Source: JAEUNJ01 sp052035955 (GTDB lineage Bacteria > Pseudomonadota > Gammaproteobacteria > Burkholderiales > Rhodocyclaceae). From it: DNA of 64,000 nucleotides. The stretch covers positions 1 through 64,000 of the forward strand of contig JBPOHD010000097.1 of the NCBI GenBank assembly GCA_052035955.1, written 5' to 3'. This document shows positions 1 through 7,883 of this stretch, in pieces. The notes under the pieces are model-generated. The model saw only the letters and a program-made list of their open reading frames with translations. It made no database searches and was not told where the DNA came from. Made by a program: the position numbers and the translations under genes. Each line of letters starts with the position of its first letter. Within the stretch, counting starts at the first letter, position 1.

Positions 1-750
1 GGCACCCTCTTCCCGGTCGAGGAGATGGCCGAGATGGCCAATGCCGCCGGCATCATGTTCCACACCGACGCCGTGCAGGCCGTGGGCAAGGTGCCCATCG
101 ACCTGAAGACGACGAAGATCGACATGCTGTCGCTCTCCGGCCACAAGCTGCACGCGCCCAAGGGCATCGGCGTCCTCTACCTGCGCCGCGGCTGCCGCTT
201 CCGCCCCCTGCTGCGCGGCGGCCACCAGGAGCGCGGCCGGCGGGCCGGCACGGAGAATGCGGCCGGCATCGTCGCCCTGGGCCGCGCCTGCGAGCTGGCC
301 ATGGAGCACATGGAACACGAGAACACAGTGGTCAAACGCCTGCGCGACAAGCTGGAGCGCGGCATCCTGGCGAAGGTGCCGAACGCCTTCGCCACCGGCG
401 ACACCCTCTACCGCCTGCCCAACACCAGCAACATCGCCTTCGAGTACATCGAGGGCGAGGCCATCCTGCTGATGCTGAACAAGATGGGCATCGCCGCCTC
501 ATCGGGCTCGGCCTGTACCTCCGGTTCCCTGGAGCCTTCCCACGTCATGCGCGCCATGGGCATCCCCTACACGGCGGCCCACGGCACCACCCGCTTCTCC
601 CTGTCCCGCGACACGACGGAGGCCGAGATCGACCGGGTGATCGCCGCCGTGCCGCCCATCGTCGCCCAGTTGCGCAAGCTCTCGCCCTACTGGGGTGACA
701 AGGGCCCGGTGGCCGATCCCGACAAGGCCTTCGCGCCGGCCTACGCCTGA
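1..750 (+). CDS. nifS: Cysteine desulfurase NifS (5'-truncated by window edge)
   Basis: PLP-dependent cysteine desulfurase that takes sulfur from L-cysteine for assembly of Fe-S clusters on NifU during nitrogenase maturation. The frame is open from base 1, so the N-terminal part lies outside the window. Visible hallmarks are the PLP-lysine motif SGHKLHAPKG, the conserved RAGTEN segment, and the active-site cysteine loop SSGSACTSGSLEPSHV, typical of NifS rather than IscS. Position upstream of nifV-cysE-nifW-nifZ-nifM supports nifS over iscS. The stop is followed closely by a convergent minus-strand gene. Confidence 0.95.
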   Translation, partial: GTLFPVEEMAEMANAAGIMFHTDAVQAVGKVPIDLKTTKIDMLSLSGHKLHAPKGIGVLYLRRGCRFRPLLRGGHQERGRRAGTENAAGIVALGRACELAMEHMEHENTVVKRLRDKLERGILAKVPNAFATGDTLYRLPNTSNIAFEYIEGEAILLMLNKMGIAASSGSACTSGSLEPSHVMRAMGIPYTAAHGTTRFSLSRDTTEAEIDRVIAAVPPIVAQLRKLSPYWGDKGPVADPDKAFAPAYA

Positions 751-763
751 GGCGGGCGACGCC

Positions 764-1720
764 TCAGAGCAGGATGTAGCGGCGGGCCGCCTCCAGGCGG
801 CGCACCGCCTCGCGGGCTTCCTCGCGCTCGATGCGCACCAGCAGGACCACCCAGCGCCGCTGGTCGCGGCTGGTCAGTTCGGCGAACTCCAGGGTGTCCG
901 CCCGGGCGCCTTCCGGGCCGACCGGATCGATGACCCCGGCCCGGTCGACGGCGATGCGCAGGGAGTTGAGCTCCAGTTGCCGCTCCGGTTCCGCCAGGCT
1001 GTCCGCCAGGGTCTCCAGCAGGGCCTCCGGGGACAGGGCGCCGGCCGTCGCGCGCAGGCGCCGCCTCAGGTCGTCCAGGCGCCGCGTGTGTGCCTCGGGC
1101 CCCTCCGCGGCGCGAACGCGGGCGCCCTCGACGGCGTGGTCCTGGTGCAGGCCGGCCAGTTCCCGGCGTACCTCGTCCACGTGGGTCCCTATGCTTTCAA
1201 GGAGGCCGCGGAACATGGCATCGGCCAGGCCGCGCCGGGCCGCCTCGTCGTCCGTCGCCGGCTCGGCCAGGGTGTGGTCGGCGAAGTAGAGGGTGCGCTG
1301 GGGTTCGTCGTAGCGCAGTATCTCGCCTGCCATCCGTACGCCGTAGCCGGCTTTCTCCCGCCGGCGCATGCCGAGCAATGCGCTGCATGAACCCGTCGCC
1401 GGCGCATCCGGTCCGACCAGGTGGTCGCGAACGCACTGGCTCGTCGCCATCATGGTCTCGATGTCGTCGGCGCTGGCGAACAGGGCGTGCACCAGGGGAT
1501 CGGCGGCAAAGGCCGCCCGGCTGATCGGCACCGGTCCGGGGATCCGTTCGGCCAGGCCTGCGCAATAGGCGGCGGCGCGGGCCACCACGGGGGCGAGCCG
1601 CCGTTCATGGCCGCCGACGGCCCGGATGCGCGGATCCACGGCCGCGACGGCCCGCTCCACGAGGCGGGCGATCTCCCGGTCGGGAAGGCTTGAAGGCAGC
1701 AACCAGTCGAGGAATCCCAT
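764..1720 (-). CDS. Conserved hypothetical protein, 318 aa
   Basis: No family recognised. The protein beginning MGFLDWLLPSSLPDRE is acidic and rich in Arg, Glu, Ala and Leu, with long predicted helices, no signal peptide and no membrane segment, so it is probably cytoplasmic. I chose the ATG at 1720; longer in-frame starts add only a low-complexity Pro/Arg/His stretch. It is convergent with nifS (13 bp between stops) and divergent from the FAD oxidoreductase. A near-consensus FNR-type palindrome lies in the divergent intergenic region at 1865-1878, at a distance that could serve this gene's promoter. Insertion inside a nif cluster is odd; a role in nitrogen fixation is not shown. Confidence 0.7.
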   Translation of the reverse strand: MGFLDWLLPSSLPDREIARLVERAVAAVDPRIRAVGGHERRLAPVVARAAAYCAGLAERIPGPVPISRAAFAADPLVHALFASADDIETMMATSQCVRDHLVGPDAPATGSCSALLGMRRREKAGYGVRMAGEILRYDEPQRTLYFADHTLAEPATDDEAARRGLADAMFRGLLESIGTHVDEVRRELAGLHQDHAVEGARVRAAEGPEAHTRRLDDLRRRLRATAGALSPEALLETLADSLAEPERQLELNSLRIAVDRAGVIDPVGPEGARADTLEFAELTSRDQRRWVVLLVRIEREEAREAVRRLEAARRYILL

Positions 1721-1864
1721 GGCCGGATGATCCCAGAATCCGGCCCGGTGGAGTACCCCATCGCGGACGGCGGCGCCCGGGCCCGGAGAATGCGGCGGTC
1801 CGTGATCCCGTGGCCGGTGGAGGCTTGTTTTCCTTTGCATTCCCGGGGATCCATCCGCTAGCAT

Positions 1865-1878
1865 CTGATAAATATCAA
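1865..1878. promoter_or_regulatory. FNR/ANR-like palindrome
   Basis: CTGATAAATATCAA matches the FNR consensus TTGAT-N4-ATCAA with one mismatch. It lies between the divergent genes starting at 1720 (minus) and 1897 (plus). It is too close to the plus-strand start to be a class II activator site there, but its distance would suit activation of the minus-strand gene or repression of the plus-strand one. Confidence 0.4.
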
Positions 1879-1896
1879 TCGAGGTGCAGGGTCGAC

Positions 1897-2901
1897 ATGC
1901 GCGAGGAATGGGATCTGCTGGTGGTCGGACTGGGGCCCGCGGGTGCGGCCGCGGCGGCCGTCGCCGCCCGCGGCGGCCTGCGGGTGCTGGCCATCGACCG
2001 CAAGTCGCGCCTCGGCCACCCCGCCTTTCCGGATTCCGGCGAGCCGCGGATCGGCTGGATCAGTGCCCGCTGGCTAGGCGAAGGTCGGCCGGGGACTCCG
2101 GGCGCCTTCGTGGACCGCATCGACTTCGACCGCTCCCTGGTCGAGATCGCCCGCGCGGCCGGCGCCGAGATCCGCCTGCAGACCGAGATCGAGGACCTGG
2201 TGCCGGCCACCAGCTCGGCGGTCCTGCTCGCCACCGGCAATGGCGAAAGGCAGGAAGTTCGCTACCGGACCCTGGTGGCCGCCGACGGTCCCCATTCGAC
2301 GGTGGCCGAACGCATTGCGCTGCGCCCCCTGGAGCTGAGGGAGACACGGCAATACTCGCTGCCCCTGTCCCGCCCGCGGCACAATGTCCAGGTGCTCCTG
2401 GCCCCCGGCCGCCCGGACGTCCACGCCTGGCTGCAGCCCAACGGGGACGACCAGGCCAACCTCGCCCTGGCCCATGAAACCGGACAGGGGGAAGAGGGGC
2501 AGCGCCTCCTCGACCACCTGCACATGCACCTGCAGCTGCTCGGCCAGGTCGGCCAGCGCATCCTGCGCCGCGTGGGCGGCCTGATGACCGTGGGGGGCCT
2601 GCGGGAGCGCCTGGTGGCCGGCAACATCCTGTTTGCCGGCGATGCGGCGGGCCTCGTCCATCCGATCACCGGCATGGGCGTGCCGGCCGCCGTGTCCTCG
2701 GGCGAGGACGCCGCCAACGCCTGCCTGGCCGCCCTGGCCGGCCGGACGCCGCTGGCCGACTACGATGCGCGGATCCGGCAGCGCTTCGGGCCCGCCCTGG
2801 AAGAAGGGACCCAGCTCCACCGCCGCCTGCGCGACGACGCCACCAAACCCGGCATCGCGCGCCAGGGGGAATGGCAGGTCGTCGCCGAACTGCCCCTGTA
2901 A
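1897..2901 (+). CDS. Geranylgeranyl-reductase-type FAD-dependent oxidoreductase
   Basis: FAD-binding oxidoreductase of the geranylgeranyl reductase/FixC-like group, 334 aa. The N-terminal dinucleotide-binding motif GLGPAGAAAAAVAARGG (about residues 11-27) is followed by an acidic end-of-strand residue pattern (VLAIDRKS). The C-terminal flavin motif FAGDAAGLVHPITGMG is typical of the family. I start at ATG 1897, which puts the Rossmann fold at the usual distance; the open frame extends upstream without homology. It sits between nifS and nifV, and the NifA site for nifV begins 36 bp after its stop. It may supply electrons or modify a quinone/isoprenoid in diazotrophic cells, but the substrate cannot be read from sequence. 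Confidence 0.75.
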   Translation: MREEWDLLVVGLGPAGAAAAAVAARGGLRVLAIDRKSRLGHPAFPDSGEPRIGWISARWLGEGRPGTPGAFVDRIDFDRSLVEIARAAGAEIRLQTEIEDLVPATSSAVLLATGNGERQEVRYRTLVAADGPHSTVAERIALRPLELRETRQYSLPLSRPRHNVQVLLAPGRPDVHAWLQPNGDDQANLALAHETGQGEEGQRLLDHLHMHLQLLGQVGQRILRRVGGLMTVGGLRERLVAGNILFAGDAAGLVHPITGMGVPAAVSSGEDAANACLAALAGRTPLADYDARIRQRFGPALEEGTQLHRRLRDDATKPGIARQGEWQVVAELPL

Positions 2902-2937
2902 GGACGGCCAGCCTCCGGGCGGCGCCGTCGCGCGGCG

Positions 2938-2953
2938 TGTAGGAAAACCGACA
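2938..2953 (+). promoter_or_regulatory. NifA upstream activating sequence
   Basis: TGT-N10-ACA (TGTAGGAAAACCGACA) exactly matches the NifA enhancer consensus. It lies 62 bp upstream of the -24/-12 element at 3016, on intergenic DNA just after the FAD oxidoreductase stop. Confidence 0.85.
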
Positions 2954-3015
2954 GCATCCGCCGCAGCTCCCGGGACACAGCTCGCAAGTCCCTGTTTTTC
3001 CCCGTATCAATCCCA

Positions 3016-3031
3016 TGGCATCGGCTTTGCT
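3016..3031 (+). promoter_or_regulatory. Sigma-54 (-24/-12) promoter of the nifV operon
   Basis: TGGCATCGGCTTTGCT has the invariant GG and GC separated by 10 bases and near-consensus -24 (TGGCAT) and -12 (TTGCT) elements. Together with the NifA site at 2938-2953 it predicts NifA/RpoN-dependent expression of nifV and the genes behind it. Predicted transcription start is near 3042, just ahead of the nifV ribosome site. Confidence 0.9.
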
Positions 3032-3055
3032 TGATAGGCGGCAAGGAGCGAACCC

Positions 3056-4192
3056 ATGCGGCCGGTCACCATCAACGACACCACCCTGCGCGACGGCGAA
3101 CAATCCGCCGGCGTCGCCTTCACGCTCTACGAGAAGCTGGCCATCGCCCGCGACCTGGCGGCCATCGGCGTGCCGGAACTGGAGATCGGCATCCCGGCCA
3201 TGGGGGCCGAGGAACGGGCGAGCATCCGTGCCGTCGCCGCCCTCGGCCTGCCGGTGCGGCTGATGGTCTGGTGCCGCATGCACGACGACGACATCGCCGC
3301 CTGCCGGGACCTGGGGGTGCAGATGGCCGACATCTCGGTGCCCGCCTCGGACCAGCACCTGGCCTACAAGCTGCGCCGGGACCGGGCCTGGCTGCTCGCC
3401 CGGCTGCCGGACCACATCGCCCGGACCCGCGACCTGGGCCTGGAGGTGGCGATCGGTTGCGAGGACGCTTCCCGCGCCGACCTGGATTTCCTGCTGGCCA
3501 TCGCCGAGGTGGCCGAGCGGGCCGGGGCCTTCCGCCTTCGCTTCGCCGATACCCTCGGCATCCTCGAACCCTTCGGCCTCGCCCGCCGCATCCGCCGCCT
3601 GGCGCGCAACAGCGGCCTGCAGATCGAGATGCATGCCCACGACGACCTGGGCCTGGCCACGGCCAACACGCTGGCTGCCATCCGCGCCGGCGCCAGCCAC
3701 GTCAATACGACGGTCAACGGCCTCGGCGAGCGGGCCGGCAACGCTCCCCTCGAGGAGGTGGTGGTCGGCGCGGAAAAGCTGCTGGGCCGTAGCACGGGCA
3801 TCGACCTGCGCGGCTTTCCGGTCCTGTCCCGCCGTGTCGCCCATGCCGCCAACCGTCCGGTGCCCTGGCAGAAGAGCGTGGTCGGCGACGGTGCCTTCAC
3901 CCACGAGGCGGGCATCCACGTGGATGGCCTGCTCAAGGATCCGCGCAATTACCAGGGCTTCGATCCGGCCGACGTGGGCCAGCGCCACCGCATCGTCCTT
4001 GGCAAACACTCCGGCCACCGGGCGGTGATGGCCGTCTATGCCGGCCTCGGCGTAGACCTGGACGAGGGCACGGCACACCTGCTGATGGCCCGGATCCGCG
4101 GCTTCGTGCTGGCCGCCAAGCGGCCGCCTGCCGACCACGAATTGCGCGGCTTCCTGGATGAAATTGAACTGGCGGGAGTCGGCCGTGAATGA
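3056..4192 (+). CDS. nifV: Homocitrate synthase NifV
   Basis: Condenses acetyl-CoA with 2-oxoglutarate to R-homocitrate, the organic ligand of FeMo-cofactor. The 378-aa protein has the DRE-TIM motif NDTTLRDGEQSAGVAF at the N terminus, the metal-binding HAHDDLGLATAN segment, NGLGERAGNAPLEEV, and the GKHSGHRAV motif of the alpha-isopropylmalate synthase family. It lacks the LeuA regulatory domain, as expected for NifV. A strong AAGGAGC ribosome site precedes ATG 3056. The cysE start lies inside its 3' end, indicating translational coupling. Expression is predicted from the NifA/sigma-54 promoter immediately upstream. Confidence 0.96.
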   Translation: MRPVTINDTTLRDGEQSAGVAFTLYEKLAIARDLAAIGVPELEIGIPAMGAEERASIRAVAALGLPVRLMVWCRMHDDDIAACRDLGVQMADISVPASDQHLAYKLRRDRAWLLARLPDHIARTRDLGLEVAIGCEDASRADLDFLLAIAEVAERAGAFRLRFADTLGILEPFGLARRIRRLARNSGLQIEMHAHDDLGLATANTLAAIRAGASHVNTTVNGLGERAGNAPLEEVVVGAEKLLGRSTGIDLRGFPVLSRRVAHAANRPVPWQKSVVGDGAFTHEAGIHVDGLLKDPRNYQGFDPADVGQRHRIVLGKHSGHRAVMAVYAGLGVDLDEGTAHLLMARIRGFVLAAKRPPADHELRGFLDEIELAGVGRE

Positions 4193-5021
4193 ATCCGCGG
4201 CCATCGCCGGCTGCACCGGGTCCGCCGACGGGCCGCGAGCCGGTGCCGTGGCGGCCCCCGGCATGGCCGCCCTGATGGGTGAGGACCTGCGCTGCGTCTT
4301 TGCCCGCGACCCGGCGGCCCGAGGCCTCTGGGAGGTGGCCACCACCTACCCCGGCGTCCATGCCATCGTGCTGCACCGCCTTGCCCATGCCCTGTGGACG
4401 CGGGGCTGGCGCTACCCGGCCCGCTTCCTCGCCTTCCTCGCCCGGGCGCTGACCAACGTGGACATCCATCCCGGCGCCACCATCGGCCGCCGCTTCTTCA
4501 TCGACCACGGCGCCGGCGTCGTCATCGGCGAGACGGCCGAGGTCGGCGACGACGTGACCCTCTACCACGGCGTCACCCTGGGCGGCACCTCCTGGAACAG
4601 GGGCAAGCGGCACCCGACGGTGGAGGATGGCGTCGTCATCGGCGCCGGGGCCAAGGTGCTGGGGCCCATCCGCATCGGGGCGGGCAGCCGCATCGGCGCC
4701 AACTCGGTGGTGGTGAAGGACGCGCCAGCCGGATGCACCGTGGTCGGCATACCCGGCCGCGTGATCCCGCGCCGGCCGACCGGAGCCGCCCAGGACGCTC
4801 CCGAGGGCGCCATCGCCCTCGACCACGACCTGCTGCCCGACCCGGTGGCGAAGTCCATCGCCTGCCTGCTGGAGCGCATCGACGCCCTGGAAGGCCAGGT
4901 TCGGCAACTGCGCGGCGAGCCGGCTGCGGCCGATACCGGCCAATGCCGGACCTGCGCGGCCGGCGACCTCTGCTGCGAACACCCGCGCGACGGCACCGCC
5001 GGCCGCACCCCCGGCACCTAG
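4185..5021 (+). CDS. cysE: Serine O-acetyltransferase (nif-associated CysE/NifP)
   Basis: Makes O-acetylserine for cysteine synthesis, feeding NifS with substrate under nitrogen-fixing demand. The core has the CysE signature (LRCVFARDPAARG, YPGVHAIVLHRLAHALW) followed by the left-handed beta-helix hexapeptide repeats (DIHPGATIGRRFFIDHGAG, GVTLGGTSWNRGKRHP). I prefer the GTG at 4185, which has a GCGGGAG ribosome site and overlaps the nifV stop; the frame also allows ATG 4158 or ATG 4263. The C terminus carries an unusual tail after a short coiled coil with a cysteine cluster (CRTCAAGDLCC), not found in ordinary CysE and possibly metal-binding. Confidence 0.92.
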   Translation: MNESAAIAGCTGSADGPRAGAVAAPGMAALMGEDLRCVFARDPAARGLWEVATTYPGVHAIVLHRLAHALWTRGWRYPARFLAFLARALTNVDIHPGATIGRRFFIDHGAGVVIGETAEVGDDVTLYHGVTLGGTSWNRGKRHPTVEDGVVIGAGAKVLGPIRIGAGSRIGANSVVVKDAPAGCTVVGIPGRVIPRRPTGAAQDAPEGAIALDHDLLPDPVAKSIACLLERIDALEGQVRQLRGEPAAADTGQCRTCAAGDLCCEHPRDGTAGRTPGT

Positions 5022-5029
5022 GAGGGGCC

Positions 5030-5587
5030 ATGGACCTGCTCGAGTTCAAGGACACCGAACTCTATTTCGAGGAAGCGCTGCCTGCGGAGATCGTCGCGCT
5101 GCTCGACCGGGCGTCCGCCGGCTATGGCGGCGACGATGCGGAACTGGCCCTGCTGCGCGCCTACTTCATGACACCCGAGAACCTGACCGTCCTCGTCGCC
5201 CTCTACCGCTACTACTTCTACCAGCACCGGCTGCGCGATGCGCTGACCGTCGTCGAACGGGCCATCGAGATCGCCGCCGACCGCCTGGGCCTGCCCCGCG
5301 ACTGGCGGCGCATGGACGAGGGCTCCCTGGCCGTGGCGGCGAGCCGCTCCTTCGGCCTGCTCCGCTTCCACCTGCTGGCCATGAAGGCCCTCGGGGTCGT
5401 GCTGTTGCGCCTGCAGGAGCCGGTGCGGGCGCGGGCCTGCCTGGCCAAGCTGGCCGACCTGGACCGCCGCGACCAATTGGGCGTCCGCTCCCTGCTGCAG
5501 GTGGTGGATGCCGTGCTGGCGACCGGCGACGCCGATGACGGCGATGCCGAAGAACCCTTTCCCCGACGCGAGGTGCGCTATGGATGA
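5030..5587 (+). CDS. nif-operon helical-repeat protein of unknown function
   Basis: The 185-aa protein starts MDLLEFKDTELYFEEALP at an ATG with a GGAGGGG ribosome site, 8 bp after cysE. The sequence is mainly alpha-helical and resembles TPR-type repeats (FMTPENLTVLVALYRYYFYQ, LRDALTVVERAIEIAADRLG, and PVRARACLAKLADLDRRDQ). No signal peptide or membrane segment. Its stop overlaps the nifW start by 8 bases, so it belongs to the nifV operon. Similar small proteins occur between cysE and nifW in other diazotrophs; function is not known to me. A scaffold or chaperone role in nitrogenase maturation is inference. Confidence 0.8.
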   Translation: MDLLEFKDTELYFEEALPAEIVALLDRASAGYGGDDAELALLRAYFMTPENLTVLVALYRYYFYQHRLRDALTVVERAIEIAADRLGLPRDWRRMDEGSLAVAASRSFGLLRFHLLAMKALGVVLLRLQEPVRARACLAKLADLDRRDQLGVRSLLQVVDAVLATGDADDGDAEEPFPRREVRYG

Positions 5588-5918
5588 GACCCTGACCCTG
5601 GAAGAAGCCATGGAGGAACTGTCCTCCGCCGAGGAATTCCTCGACTTCTTCGCCATTCCCTACGAGCCCTCGGTGGTGCAGGTCAGCCGCCTGCACATCC
5701 TGCAGCGCTTCCGCGACTATGTCGGCCGCATCGAGGAGGCGCCCCCGGAGGACGAGGCCGCGCGCAGGGAGATCTACCGCCGCTGGCTCGCCCAGGCTTA
5801 CGAGGACTTCGTCCGCTCCAGCGGCGTCGCCGAGAAGGTGTTCGCGGTCTTCCACACCCGTCCCATCGAGGGCGGCGGGCTCTCCTCCTTCGTGCCCATC
5901 GACAAGGCCTTCCGCTGA
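5580..5918 (+). CDS. nifW: Nitrogenase-stabilising/protective protein NifW
   Basis: NifW associates with the MoFe protein and protects or matures it, notably under oxygen. The 112-aa product has the family pattern: LEEAMEELSSAEEFLDFFAI at the N terminus, then V(V/Q)VSRLHILQRF and a C-terminal SGVAEKVFAVF segment. Length matches the family (about 110 aa). The start overlaps the preceding stop and the stop overlaps the nifZ ATG by one base, so translation is coupled through the operon. Confidence 0.93.
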   Translation: MDETLTLEEAMEELSSAEEFLDFFAIPYEPSVVQVSRLHILQRFRDYVGRIEEAPPEDEAARREIYRRWLAQAYEDFVRSSGVAEKVFAVFHTRPIEGGGLSSFVPIDKAFR

Positions 5919-6418
5919 TGCTGCAATACCGCTGGGATTTCGGCGACGCAGTGCGCGTCACCCGCAACGTCAAGGACGACGGCACCTATCCGGGCGCCGA
6001 CGTGGGCGAGCTGCTGGTACGCAGGGGTTCCGTCGGCCACGTCGTGGACGTGGGCACCTTCCTCCAGGACCAGGTGATCTACAGCGTGCATTTCCTCGAC
6101 ATCGGCCGCATCGTCGGCTGTCGCGAGGAGGAACTGATCGGCGCCGACGAGCCCTGGCAACCCTCCCGCTTCGAGTTCCTGGAGAAGGTGGCGGCGGGCA
6201 AGTCCCTGGTCTCCGGCGGCGAGACCCTGGTGCCGGCGGGCGCCATCGGCGAGGTCGTCAAGGTGATCCGCGATGCCCCCGGCGGCGTCGCCTACCACAT
6301 CCATTTCGAATGCCGCGCCGGACGGGTCTTCCAGGTCCCGGAAGCCGCCCTGGGGCCGGCAAGACCCGCGGCGTTCGTCCCCGGCCCGGAACCCGAATGT
6401 TCGCCTACCTCGAACTGA
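5918..6418 (+). CDS. nifZ: Nitrogen fixation protein NifZ
   Basis: NifZ acts with NifW in maturation of the P-clusters of the MoFe protein. The 166-aa protein contains two copies of the NifZ-type SH3-like beta unit: the first around FGDAVRVTRNVKDDGTYPGA and GDVGHVVDVG-like positions (GSVGHVVDVGTFLQDQVIYS), the second around GAIGEVVKVIRDAPGGVAYH. Its ATG overlaps the nifW stop and its 3' end overlaps the nifM start by 22 bp. Confidence 0.93.
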   Translation: MLQYRWDFGDAVRVTRNVKDDGTYPGADVGELLVRRGSVGHVVDVGTFLQDQVIYSVHFLDIGRIVGCREEELIGADEPWQPSRFEFLEKVAAGKSLVSGGETLVPAGAIGEVVKVIRDAPGGVAYHIHFECRAGRVFQVPEAALGPARPAAFVPGPEPECSPTSN

Positions 6419-7221
6419 AGCTGGCCTGGGAACTGCACAAGGCCTCCCCCGAATCCCTGGACGCCGGGGACCGGCGGCGGCTGCATCAGACGGCCCTGCG
6501 CCAGCAGGACATGGAATCCATGATCCTGTCCTCGCCGGAGGCGGCGGCGGCCGTCGTCACCCCGGAGTCCATCGACGCGCGCCTCGGCGAGATCCGGGCC
6601 CGCTACGAGGACGACCGCCAGTTCGCCGCCGACCTGGAGCGCATCGGCCTCGACCTGCCCGGCCTGCAGGCCGCCGTGGCCCGGGACCTGCGCCTGGAGG
6701 CCGTCCTGGAGCGCATCGAAGGCGCGGCTCCGCAGGTCTCCGACCTGGACGCGGAGATTTTCTACCGGCTGCACTCGGCACGCTTCGCGGCCCCGGAGCG
6801 GCGCACCCTGCGCCACATCCTGCTCACCTTCAAGGGCGACGAGGAACGGGACCGGGTGAGGGCCGAGATCGAGGAACTGCACGTCCAGGCCATCAACGCA
6901 AAGGCCTTCGCCGCCCTGGCACTGCGCCATTCCCAATGCCCCACGGCCCTCGAAGGCGGACTCCTCGGCACCGTTCCCGCGGGTCGGCTGTTCCCGGAAC
7001 TCGACCCGGTGGCCTTCGCCCTCGGCGAAGGCGAAGTATCGATGCCCATCGCATCCCCGATGGGCTGGCACCTGCTGCGCTGCGACCGCATCCACCCGGC
7101 CGGACCGCGGCCCTTCGAGGAGGTGCGGGAAAAGATCATCGGCCACCTCGACGGCAACCGCCGCCAGCAGGCGGTGAAGGACTGGCTGCGGGAACGCGCA
7201 GCCGCTCGCCAGGTCGCCTGA
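6397..7221 (+). CDS. nifM: Peptidyl-prolyl isomerase NifM
   Basis: Parvulin-type peptidyl-prolyl cis-trans isomerase needed to activate the nitrogenase Fe protein NifH. The 274-aa protein has an N-terminal helical SurA/NifM-like region and a C-terminal rotamase domain: RTLRHILLTF, FAALALRHSQCPTALEGG, LGTVPAGRLFPELDPVAFAL, SMPIASPMGWHLLRCD. No signal peptide, as expected for a cytoplasmic NifM. The ATG at 6397 lies inside nifZ. Last gene of the nifV operon; REP palindromes follow. Confidence 0.93.
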   Translation: MFAYLELKLAWELHKASPESLDAGDRRRLHQTALRQQDMESMILSSPEAAAAVVTPESIDARLGEIRARYEDDRQFAADLERIGLDLPGLQAAVARDLRLEAVLERIEGAAPQVSDLDAEIFYRLHSARFAAPERRTLRHILLTFKGDEERDRVRAEIEELHVQAINAKAFAALALRHSQCPTALEGGLLGTVPAGRLFPELDPVAFALGEGEVSMPIASPMGWHLLRCDRIHPAGPRPFEEVREKIIGHLDGNRRQQAVKDWLRERAAARQVA

Positions 7222-7280
7222 AGGCCGGGCCCCGCCGGGATTTCCGCACGGGGCGCGGCTGGCAAGGCGGGCCGATGCGT

Positions 7281-7443
7281 GTACGAACGCCGCATGCGGC
7301 GCGATGAGGGCGGTTCGGAAAGGCATCGCGGCGTGACCGCCGCTCCTACAAAAGCCGAGCCGCACGCCCCTTGTAGGAGCGCCGCATGCGGCGCGATGAG
7401 GGCGGTTCGAAAACCCATCGCGGCGCGAGCGCCGCTCCTACAA
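7281..7443. repeat. REP-like palindromic repeats, two inverted pairs
   Basis: This stretch holds four palindromic units sharing the core TGTAGGAGCGCCGCATGCGG and its complement, arranged head-to-head with a spacer around GAGGGCGGTTCG. It resembles Pseudomonas-type REP/BIME elements. It fills most of the 287-bp gap between convergent nifM and the cupin gene. Related clusters lie at 8691-8900 and about 57596-57870. Confidence 0.8.
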
Positions 7444-7508
7444 GTCCCTCCCCGCCCCAGCCGCCTCCGCGGAGGACAGGGAAAAATGCGGCCCACGGCG
7501 CCGGGAAC

Positions 7509-7883
7509 TCACTCCCCTCGATCCTCCTCGAGCATCTCCGTATCCTCGTGCGAATAAGCCGGGCTGCAGGCGCAGAGGATGACGAGGGCGCCGTCGGTCC
7601 CGGCCGCCACGCAGTGGGGCGTCCCGGGCGGGATCAGCACCGTGTCGCCGGGACCGACGGGAAAGGACTCGCTTCCCAAGGTCATGATTCCCGCCCCGGC
7701 GACCACGTGGTAGAGCTCCTCGGTCGCCCGGTGCAGGTGCAGCAGGGTGCGGCCGCCGGCCGGCACCGTCGCCTCGGCCAGGCTCTGCCGGCGCACGGGG
7801 TGCTGCGCCGGGTGCATCAGTTCGCGGATCAGCGAGCCGTCCCTGGTGACATAGGACGGCTGGTCGTCGCGGCGGGTCTTCAC
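7509..7883 (-). CDS. Cupin-domain protein
   Basis: A 124-aa single-domain cupin. Motif 1 is seen as LLHLHRATEELYHVVAGAG and motif 2 as PGDTVLIPPGTPHCVAAG, giving a His/Glu metal-binding set. I use the GTG at 7883 because it overlaps the stop of the upstream yedK-like gene (GTGA), which implies translational coupling; no ATG fits. Substrate cannot be predicted. It faces the REP cluster downstream of nifM. Confidence 0.8.
   Translation of the reverse strand: MKTRRDDQPSYVTRDGSLIRELMHPAQHPVRRQSLAEATVPAGGRTLLHLHRATEELYHVVAGAGIMTLGSESFPVGPGDTVLIPPGTPHCVAAGTDGALVILCACSPAYSHEDTEMLEEDRGE

Noticed and set aside
1721..1864. Upstream extension of the minus-strand unknown gene and a possible sigma-54 site in the same stretch
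   Set aside because: The extension is low-complexity. The best GG/GC pair has 13 instead of 10 bases between, so no -24/-12 promoter is claimed.
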